Positions 14,733-20,575 of a stretch of 26,709 bases of DNA are shown here, piece after piece. A model generated the notes under the pieces. That model did no database searches. It had not been told where the DNA came from and worked only from the letters and a program-made list of their open reading frames with translations. The position numbers and the translations under genes were made by a program. The DNA is from a virus, in IMG/VR virus record IMGVR_UViG_3300042914_001088, positions 1-26,709 of that record. One strand, given 5' to 3'. The number at the start of each line of letters is the position of its first letter. Position 1 is the first letter of the stretch.

Positions 14733-14984
14733 TTACTTTTTCTTTGATCCCATCATTACGCAGCCACCACCGCGCATTGCTACACCACAACCACGGCCAA
14801 CCTTACCACCCATAGCCTTTCGGACTGTTGGAGTAGAAGGCTTGCGAACTGGAGGTGCAGGAGGTGCTGGAGGTGGGATGTCTTCCTTCATGGTGCTTCC
14901 ACCGGGGCCACTGGTTACATCACCAGCGTAAGGATCCATCTTTTCGTAGTCAACGCCAGAAGCTGGCTTCTTACCCTTTGCCAT
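14733..14984 (-). CDS. Small basic protein with GGKVGRGCG tail (copy 1)
   Basis: The protein has 83 residues. A flexible N-terminus leads to a proline tract (PPPAPPAPPVRKP) and a C-terminal block RKAMGGKVGRGCGVAMRGGG ending in GSKKK. The same block ends the protein encoded next door at 14986-15387, so the two tails are paralogous. The Gly/Arg/Cys-rich tail with basic residues could bind DNA or insert in the virion. It lies six bases before the 165-residue gene and one base after the TAA of its sister gene. Confidence 0.7.
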   Translation of the reverse strand: MAKGKKPASGVDYEKMDPYAGDVTSGPGGSTMKEDIPPPAPPAPPVRKPSTPTVRKAMGGKVGRGCGVAMRGGGCVMMGSKKK

Positions 14985-14985
14985 C

Positions 14986-15387
14986 TTAGTACATCTTTCC
15001 TTTCTTCATTACTGCGCCGCCGCCACGCATGGCTGCGCCACATCCGCGACCAACCTTGCCGCCCATAGCCTTCTTGGTTACAGAACCCTTTGAGGACTTC
15101 TTGCTTGTGTACTCATTAAGCGCATCCATCTCATCGGAAGTCAACTTAACGTCATAAAGGGTATCATCCTTTGTTGCTTGACGACGAGCCTCGTCATCTG
15201 AAGCCATCTTTTCGCGAACAAGCTTGGCACCTTCGTATCCAGCAGCAGTAGCGGCTGCTCCACCAGCAGCACCCTTTGCCTTGCCCATTGCGTATTCCTT
15301 TGTCTCACGAAGAGCTGGAGCAACCTTTTCTTCTCCACCAGTTCGTCTGCTGAGCAGCAAATTTAGAGTCTTTTTTAGGCCAGCCAT
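14986..15387 (-). CDS. Small basic protein with GGKVGRGCG tail (copy 2)
   Basis: The protein has 133 residues. The N-terminal 45 are helical and basic (LKKTLNLLLSRRTGGEEK). An Ala/Gly-rich stretch follows (GKAKGAAGGAAATAAGYEGA), then an acidic helix (LTSDEMDALNEY), and the tail KKAMGGKVGRGCGAAMRGGG ending in KKGKMY. The Ala/Gly stretch might insert in a membrane, but it is short. This is the first gene of the run of small basic proteins and has one of the strongest ribosome binding sites nearby (AAAAGGAGAT before the ATG). Together with the sister gene it suggests duplication of a basic tail module. Confidence 0.7.
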   Translation of the reverse strand: MAGLKKTLNLLLSRRTGGEEKVAPALRETKEYAMGKAKGAAGGAAATAAGYEGAKLVREKMASDDEARRQATKDDTLYDVKLTSDEMDALNEYTSKKSSKGSVTKKAMGGKVGRGCGAAMRGGGAVMKKGKMY

Positions 15388-15401
15388 TTTCTTATCTCCT
15401 T

Positions 15402-16058
15402 TTAGTTGGAATTTGGTACAAGTGTATTATCGCCACCAGCAGGACTGGATGGAGTTTGCATGTCATCACGACGAGTCCTGCGAGCTTGATTGCGCTGAAG
15501 TTCAAGAAGCTGCTTGTACTTGGCTTCAAATACTTGCATTGCAGGATAGTCTTTCTGGTACATAAGAGCCTCTACCATGCTTGCGTAGAATAGCAAGTCA
15601 TAGCAATAGTCACTAAAGTAGTTTGTATCCGATACAGATGAGAGAGTTACTGGACGAGAAATGTAGACTACTTGTCCATTGCACGTAGACGCCGGAGTAG
15701 GAGCCACAAGAACAGTAGAATTATTACGAGGAGCATAGTACTTTGGTTCTCCAACGGAAGCTGACACAGGCCAGTAATCATTGATGAACTCGTCAGTACG
15801 CATCAAGAGATTGATCTTCGTTCCATTGCTCTTGATATTGAAGTTCTTGACTACACGAGATCCAGAGGGTAACGTGACAATATTGTTGTTTGCGCTTACA
15901 GCTACAGACGTATACGAAACTAGACCGTAGTCATCCAGATCCTTTACAAGGCGCTCTTCAGCCTTATTGACCATATATGGAATGTAGTCAATGAACTCAG
16001 TGCCAGTATTCTCAGTGGCAGCAATGATGTCATTGACTAGGTATGTATACGTCGGCAT
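15402..16058 (-). CDS. Head-tail connector / adaptor-like protein
   Basis: The protein has 218 residues. It starts with helical YTYLVNDIIAATENTG, IDYIPYMVNKAEERLVKDLD and a beta-rich centre (LPSGSRVVKNFNIK; INLLMRTDEFINDYWP; GEPKYYAP). It then has AMQVFEAKYKQLLELQRNQA in a C-terminal helix followed by a disordered tail. Helix-beta-helix with a 'LPxGxRxVK...R-----YWP' core matches proteins annotated as head-tail adaptors or T7 gp11-like tubular proteins in environmental phages. It lies directly after the capsid unit. It may act in sequence with the gp4-like protein at 12671-13345. Family assignment is by pattern and not secure. Confidence 0.65.
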   Translation of the reverse strand: MPTYTYLVNDIIAATENTGTEFIDYIPYMVNKAEERLVKDLDDYGLVSYTSVAVSANNNIVTLPSGSRVVKNFNIKSNGTKINLLMRTDEFINDYWPVSASVGEPKYYAPRNNSTVLVAPTPASTCNGQVVYISRPVTLSSVSDTNYFSDYCYDLLFYASMVEALMYQKDYPAMQVFEAKYKQLLELQRNQARRTRRDDMQTPSSPAGGDNTLVPNSN

Positions 16059-16062
16059 ATGA

Positions 16063-16368
16063 TTAGCCGTAGAATACTGCTACTGTTGCTGCTGAACTTG
16101 GAGCCGAAACCTTGACAACTCCATCCATTCTAATACCGTATTCTGGAAGCATGATATCACATGCATCTACTGCTGTAGTTAGATTGAACTTAATTGTATT
16201 TCCAGTCTTGTTTCCATAAGGATCCGTAGAAACACCAGTAATTAGAAACGAACCGATCCCAGTAGCAAAAATACCTCTAATGATTGTATTCTCAAGTGAT
16301 ACGCTGGTTGTAACATCTAGAACAGCACCACTACCAGTTACATGTCCTTGTCTGATGTTTGTTGACAT
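16063..16368 (-). CDS. Small beta-rich phage protein of unknown function
   Basis: The protein has 101 residues, is mostly beta by appearance and has no charged clusters. Visible blocks are VTTSVSLENTIIRGIFATGI and MLPEYGIRMDGVVKVSAP, ending ATVAVFYG. I recognise the end pattern (LPE-GIR-----V-AP-----V-VFYG) from small proteins beside phage capsid genes, without known role; a head or neck component is plausible. It is the first gene after the capsid terminator at 16455-16495, so its expression depends on read-through or a promoter I cannot identify. AAGGA lies about 10 bases before the ATG. Confidence 0.65.
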   Translation of the reverse strand: MSTNIRQGHVTGSGAVLDVTTSVSLENTIIRGIFATGIGSFLITGVSTDPYGNKTGNTIKFNLTTAVDACDIMLPEYGIRMDGVVKVSAPSSAATVAVFYG

Positions 16369-16454
16369 AGGTTAAATTCCTTTTCAAAAGTAGTCTTTGG
16401 GGTATCTGTACATTATACCACTTGTAGCCACCTTAAGAAAAGGACCACAAGATC

Positions 16455-16495
16455 AAAAAGAAGGGCAGATAAAGATCTCTCTCTATCTGCCCTTC
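16455..16495 (-). terminator. Intrinsic terminator after the major capsid gene
   Basis: A perfect 12-bp stem pairs 16460-16471 with 16484-16495 around a 12-base loop. On the minus strand it is followed immediately by five U residues (complement of 16455-16459). It lies 25 bases after the capsid stop. On the plus strand no U tract follows. T7 has a comparable terminator after its capsid gene that lets capsid mRNA exceed the downstream tail mRNA. Confidence 0.9.
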
Positions 16496-16520
16496 CAGAC
16501 TTACTCTAGCTCTTCAAGTA

Positions 16521-17456
16521 TTACGAAGAACCGGAGGCACCATAGAAACCACGCCAATCAGACCACCCGAACGAATAACGCTCGCGAGCCTTGAAGCGTA
16601 GGTTGCCCGTGTCAAAGTCTGGCTCCATCTTGGTTGCCAGAGGAGAACGGACAAACATCTTTGCACCATTGGGGCAATCGGTACGAATAAACCAAGCATT
16701 CGTATCGGTAAACCGATGGTTTACAAAATAGCCCTTTGGCAGTGCACTCATACGACGTAGTGAGTTAACGTCGTTGACATTCGTTACGCCAGTCGTGCTG
16801 TTCGTAACGGTTGTCGTGCTGAGAGTGCTGTTAAGGATCTTGTCAGCCGTGTAGATAAGATCCGGTGGAATGTGGAGAGACTGTGCCTGAAGACCAATAA
16901 GGATATTACGATCATCCTTGGCCTTTGCGATGGTGATAAGAGCAGTCTGCATAGCTGACTCGGACAGATCAGTTGCACCGAGTGTATTGGACTGGTTACC
17001 GCCAGCTACGACAGGGTGAGATGCCGAGAATAATGCGGCACCGTCGCCACCAAGATAAGAAGTGCTGAAGCCGTTGTTGAAAACGTCAGCAGCCTTTACT
17101 TGCTTGGTGTTTGCCATTGCACGGGCGAGACCACGTGCACGAAGCTTGGCAAACGTATCGTATAGGTTGTCTTCCATTGACTCTTCCGTTACGGCAAATG
17201 CGAGAGCTACGGTCTCGTTGGTGTAACGAGCGACATAGCTTTCCTGTGCATTGTCGTACTGGACAGCAGCACCTTCGGCCTTGACTGGAGCAGCACCGAA
17301 GCCCGTGAAGAGAACCTCCTCTTCAAAGGCACGCTCGGAGTTCTCCACTGCGTAGAGGACTGCATGCTCGTTGTCAACTTCCTTGTACTCCATACCGAAG
17401 ACTGCATTAAGGCCCGGAAGAAGCTCTTTGGCAATACTAGCGCGATTAATAGCCAT
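16521..17456 (-). CDS. Major capsid protein (Mu gpT-like / HK97 fold)
   Basis: The protein has 311 residues. The N-terminus has the signature AKELLPGLNAVFGMEYKEV and then NEHAVLYAVENSERAFEEE. The centre has YVARYTNETVALAFAVTEES and MEDNLYD, then NTKQVKAADVFNNGF with GGDGAALFSASHP. The C-terminus has DCPNGAKMFVRSPLATKMEP, then DTGNLRFKARERYSFGWSD, ending WRGFYGASGSS. This order matches gpT-like capsid proteins, whose subunits form the icosahedral head around the scaffold. It has the strongest ribosome binding site I found (AAGGAAGGAGT) and a terminator immediately behind it, both consistent with high expression. The decoration-like and scaffold candidates upstream give the context. Confidence 0.93.
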   Translation of the reverse strand: MAINRASIAKELLPGLNAVFGMEYKEVDNEHAVLYAVENSERAFEEEVLFTGFGAAPVKAEGAAVQYDNAQESYVARYTNETVALAFAVTEESMEDNLYDTFAKLRARGLARAMANTKQVKAADVFNNGFSTSYLGGDGAALFSASHPVVAGGNQSNTLGATDLSESAMQTALITIAKAKDDRNILIGLQAQSLHIPPDLIYTADKILNSTLSTTTVTNSTTGVTNVNDVNSLRRMSALPKGYFVNHRFTDTNAWFIRTDCPNGAKMFVRSPLATKMEPDFDTGNLRFKARERYSFGWSDWRGFYGASGSS

Positions 17457-17478
17457 TGTTATTTACTCCTTCCTTCAA

Positions 17479-18084
17479 TTAGATCGTTGAGGTTAGTACT
17501 GCGCCAACGCTAGCGACAACGCTAATGTAGCGATCAGCATTCTGCATGATACGAACCTCGACAATTGGAAAAGCCTGTTCCGCTGGAACAAGAATATCAT
17601 TGCCGGGGACATCAAATACAGCAACCGGACGAACCATTGCAGGACCAGTCGTACGCCCTGCTGCCCTGATGCCGAAACCAGACTTGCCGGTTACAGTTGA
17701 ACCAGCACCTAGTGTTACAGCAAAGTTCTGGCTGTTGATATCGCCAATTGATAGCGATGCATCAGCCTGAATGAGATACGTTGCAGCAGCTTCATCAACT
17801 ACCTGTGCGTAAATCTCTGAAGCTGAAGTATTAGCGGGCCAGTAACGGCTCCACTTTGGCTCGCCATTCTGAACATAACGGCAGCCCATGAAAACACCGC
17901 GAGCAAAATCTTCCGTCGAGGTGATTACCTGTACATACCCGCTCACAACCTTTACAATGTCGCCCATGAAGATATTTGAAGAATAGCCAGTGGAAACTGG
18001 ATACTCGTTAGTACCTTGTGTGTTATAGGCGGCACCAGCAATGCGTGAAGGAGTAAGACCGGATAGTGTCTTTGAAGTAGTCAT
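17479..18084 (-). CDS. Head decoration-like protein
   Basis: The protein has 201 residues and is mostly beta. Visible blocks are GYSSNIFMGDIVKVVSGYVQ, FARGVFMGCRYVQNGEPK, VVDEAAATYLIQADASL and GSTVTGKSGFGI. The order (GD-V---SG-----T-----G-F-G-RY; VD-A----IQAD; GKSG) is typical of a protein that lies just upstream of phage capsid genes and is taken to decorate or stabilise the head shell. The gene lies 22 bases before the capsid gene. The 70-base gap before it is unusually long for this cluster, so it may hold a promoter, though no convincing one was found. Confidence 0.75.
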   Translation of the reverse strand: MTTSKTLSGLTPSRIAGAAYNTQGTNEYPVSTGYSSNIFMGDIVKVVSGYVQVITSTEDFARGVFMGCRYVQNGEPKWSRYWPANTSASEIYAQVVDEAAATYLIQADASLSIGDINSQNFAVTLGAGSTVTGKSGFGIRAAGRTTGPAMVRPVAVFDVPGNDILVPAEQAFPIVEVRIMQNADRYISVVASVGAVLTSTI

Positions 18085-18154
18085 ATTACACTTTCCCTTC
18101 TTATTTGATAGACATTGACAAGTGCAAGATTAGTGTGAAGAGGTTCAAATCTAC

Positions 18155-18640
18155 TTAGTCCTGAAACGAAGGAGACTTCCCCCTACTGACATTTGTCTTG
18201 CTGTTTACAGAAATTGGCATGCGACTGTCTGAGTTACTCAGTAGCTGAGAATTGACAGCCTGTACCATTTCCCTGCTCCTATTCTCATAGAAGCGTTGGC
18301 GAGATTCAGCTAGCTCGGCTGGCATCTTTGCCAGTGCTAGATCTCCACGGCAGACAGCACCCGAATAACGCCCTCCCTCTCTCACGGCAGAGGATGCCAT
18401 CATCTCTGGAACCTCGTCAGCTTGAACTAGTTCCCAACCTTCCGCTAGACGCTTACCAATATTCTGGTAATCTTCTTCGTTCTTGATTGAAATCCTAATC
18501 CATCGAAGAGCATTTCCGCTATTTGAAAATCGCTGGCGGACAGTTTCCGGAATGTCCAGCCAGTTTGGCTCCTCGAATACAAGCTTACGCTTTTCGTTCT
18601 CGCGAGTGTTGGCAGTTCGTGAATTTAGTTCCCGTGTCAT
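18155..18640 (-). CDS. Head-cluster protein of unknown function
   Basis: The protein has 161 residues. Blocks visible are FEEPNWLDIPETV, ALRWIRISIKNEEDYQNIGK followed by RLAEGWELVQADEVPEM, then VCRGDLALAKMPAELAESRQ. The arrangement (W--P---P; RW-R------D--NI-KR-EGWE-V; RGDL-L--MP-E-A--R--FY) is one I recall as common beside phage scaffold genes. It may help assembly or sit inside the head, but no function is established to my knowledge. It starts with a good AAGGAAAT ribosome site and follows the scaffold candidate by 34 bases. The C-terminal 30 residues are Ser/Asn/Lys-rich and probably disordered. Confidence 0.7.
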   Translation of the reverse strand: MTRELNSRTANTRENEKRKLVFEEPNWLDIPETVRQRFSNSGNALRWIRISIKNEEDYQNIGKRLAEGWELVQADEVPEMMASSAVREGGRYSGAVCRGDLALAKMPAELAESRQRFYENRSREMVQAVNSQLLSNSDSRMPISVNSKTNVSRGKSPSFQD

Positions 18641-18674
18641 TGTTTATTTCCTTCCACGCTTAGTTTTGTGTATA

Positions 18675-19772
18675 TCAGATTGGAGTGTAGTCGCCATTAG
18701 CCTGTTCAGCCTTAAGCTTTTCCGCTGCATATCTTTCAAGTGGAATACCCCACTTCTGTGCAAGTCGGACATCCTCTTGTGTGAGCTTGACCTTGTTGCC
18801 ACGAGAAGTTGTAGAGGCTTTGGATGTGCGTGACGCACCCGAAACCACCTGAGAAGGACGTGACGCCGCCTTCGTAGCGTTTGTAGCATTCCCAGAATCA
18901 TCTTCAGACTCATCTTGGGAATTTACCTTTAGATCCTTGAACTTCTGCGGAAACTGACGAGAAAGCCTTGAATCGACCTCATCGTAGTACTCATCATCAG
19001 AAGGATCAAATCCCTCTTCCTTTAACTGGGCATCAATGAGAAGAGCCGCATTGGTCATGATCTGGTCCTTGCCAAACCACTCATTCTTAGATGCCCACTG
19101 AATAGCCTTTGGATCGTACTGTCCCTGCTTCTGTTGATTCTGAGCAGGAGTTTCCTTTGTCTGCTGCGCCTCAAGACGGTTTGTGTACTCTTCCAGATCC
19201 TGACGACGCTGACGAACCTGAGTCATCTCGGCATAAGCTCGGCTCATTTCCTCTTGAGCCTTAAGCATGCCGTCCGTGTCAGAACTCTCTGCTGCCCGCT
19301 TGAATAGATCCTTGGCAGAATCAATTCGTGTCTTTAGTTGGCTTTCGGTGCTTTCAATCGTACTCTTGATACTGGTTGAAAGCTCCTTTTCACGAACCTG
19401 TACGGAAGTCCTTAGCTTTTCGACCTCGTCACGAAGCTTAGAAATCTCTTCTTCGCGTTCCTTACGCTGCTTGATAAGCTGGCGAATACGCTTCTGAGCG
19501 CCGCGAGTTTCGATGCCTTCCAGTTCCTTAGATTCTGGATTAGGCTGGGCTTCTGATTGATTTCCAACTTCTGCTGTGTCATTATTGGACCTTGTATCCG
19601 AAGATTCCTCAGTTCGTGTAACTTCAATGTTCGTTTCAGGAGCAGTCTGGGCTTTCTTTTGCTCATTAGACTTGTCTTCCTGACCTTCGATTTCAAACTC
19701 TACCTTCTTGCCCGCACCATCCGCAGACAGATCAATAGTTGACCAACCATTGTCAACCTTGTCATTAGCCAT
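18675..19772 (-). CDS. Capsid scaffold protein candidate
   Basis: The protein has 365 residues from the preferred ATG at 19772-19770. A TTG 15 bases earlier could extend it by five codons, but AAAGGAAA lies inside that extension, so the ATG is chosen. Residues up to about 90 are acidic and disordered (TDLSADGAGK; NKVEFEIEG-type). From about residue 95, KRIRQLIKQRKEREEEISKL, the chain is a long coiled coil to about residue 205 with Arg/Glu/Lys. The C-terminus has KNEWFGKDQIMTNAALLIDA and a terminal helix VRLAQKWGIPLERYAAEK. This design (acidic start, coiled coil, helical end) and the place between portal and capsid fit a scaffold protein that guides procapsid assembly and then leaves. Confidence 0.8.
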   Translation of the reverse strand: MANDKVDNGWSTIDLSADGAGKKVEFEIEGQEDKSNEQKKAQTAPETNIEVTRTEESSDTRSNNDTAEVGNQSEAQPNPESKELEGIETRGAQKRIRQLIKQRKEREEEISKLRDEVEKLRTSVQVREKELSTSIKSTIESTESQLKTRIDSAKDLFKRAAESSDTDGMLKAQEEMSRAYAEMTQVRQRRQDLEEYTNRLEAQQTKETPAQNQQKQGQYDPKAIQWASKNEWFGKDQIMTNAALLIDAQLKEEGFDPSDDEYYDEVDSRLSRQFPQKFKDLKVNSQDESEDDSGNATNATKAASRPSQVVSGASRTSKASTTSRGNKVKLTQEDVRLAQKWGIPLERYAAEKLKAEQANGDYTPI

Positions 19773-19879
19773 TTTGTTTCCTTTCAAACACGCGCTAGTT
19801 ACGAAACTAACGATTACGTTGAGATGGGTTACATAGTAACATACTAGATGTTGCTATGCAAAACCAGTTATTCAAACTA

Positions 19880-20299
19880 TTAGTTGGAGAGATTGTACGT
19901 CGTATCTAGATCCTTTGGATTGTCAAGTTTCATGATGATCTGATCATCGTAGACTAAAAGAAGCTTTACACCCTTGAATACAAACTTCTGGCCGATATGC
20001 TTTCCGTAACACACGTAGTCACCCTCAGAACACCAAGGGCCATTCGGGAACTTTGTAGTATCCTTGTACGCAATTTCGCCAATCTTCAGAACCTTGCCAA
20101 TCGTGGTTAGATAAGCAACATCATCCTTTACCTTGTCTGGTAGGTATACTCCACCCTTTGTCTTGGCTCGGATTGAAACTGGACGAATAAGAACGTGATA
20201 CGCTGGCAGCGTTGGCAGATCCTTCTTGTCAAGCTTTACACCTTCATCCGTAATCCACTCACCATTGTCAATAGCCTTGTCCATTTGAACATTAAACAT
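19880..20299 (-). CDS. GroES-like co-chaperonin
   Basis: The protein has 139 residues, longer than bacterial GroES (about 97) because of a leader of about 30 residues (MFNVQMDKAIDNGEW...). The core starts LPAYHVLIRPVSIRAKTKGG. Residues 46-62 match the GroES mobile loop that binds GroEL, with hydrophobic VYL as the contact. Later blocks are TTIGKVLKIGEIAYKD, GDYVCYGKHIGQKF and VKLLLVYDDQIIMKL, typical of the beta-barrel. The protein should cap the host GroEL ring and help fold phage capsid protein, as T4 gp31 does. No GroEL gene is visible. A second in-frame ATG at 20284 is possible. AGGAAG is 12 bases from the first ATG, rather far. Confidence 0.85.
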   Translation of the reverse strand: MFNVQMDKAIDNGEWITDEGVKLDKKDLPTLPAYHVLIRPVSIRAKTKGGVYLPDKVKDDVAYLTTIGKVLKIGEIAYKDTTKFPNGPWCSEGDYVCYGKHIGQKFVFKGVKLLLVYDDQIIMKLDNPKDLDTTYNLSN

Positions 20300-20332
20300 G
20301 TCTTGGATTATCTTCCTTTCTTTCTGTCGCGT

Positions 20333-20560
20333 CTAGCGACGCTTATTGACTTGATTGTCGGTTTCATCTTCATCGTCTTGGTCATAAAGTCGAGACTTTA
20401 CTATGTGATGAAGAGTTTGTTTTGCTATTTCGATACCTTCGATTTTACCGACAACTTCACGATAGGAAGAATAATCTGAAGCTTGACCAGAGACAAGGAA
20501 TTTTGTAAGCTCACCTATTTGCTTGTTCAATCCAACAAGCATTTCATCCCATATAACCAT
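20333..20560 (-). CDS. Small acidic phage protein of unknown function
   Basis: The protein has 75 residues and is helical. It contains WDEMLVGLNKQIGELTKFLV, then SGQASDYSSYREVVGKIEGI and AKQTLHHIVKSRLYDQDDED, then ends with TDNQVNKRR. The pattern (W---L---I--L---L--G-A-DY--YR--VG-I-GI--A---L) recurs directly behind phage portal genes in my memory, though no function is assigned. It may be a head-closure or portal-associated factor, or a regulator. It lies 15 bases after the portal stop and 33 bases before the GroES-like gene. The ribosome binding site is weak. Confidence 0.65.
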   Translation of the reverse strand: MVIWDEMLVGLNKQIGELTKFLVSGQASDYSSYREVVGKIEGIEIAKQTLHHIVKSRLYDQDDEDETDNQVNKRR

Positions 20561-20575
20561 ATCTTTATGTCTTTA

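Noticed and set aside
18085-18154. Promoter in the gap before the decoration-like gene
   Set aside because: TTGCAC and TATCAA are present but their spacing is far from 17 bases; no convincing pair of boxes.
19773-19879. Promoter or operator before the scaffold gene (GTTAC-ATA-GTAAC at 19828-19840)
   Set aside because: The inverted repeat has only 5-bp arms and the best promoter match is 3/6 and 4/6, too weak to report.
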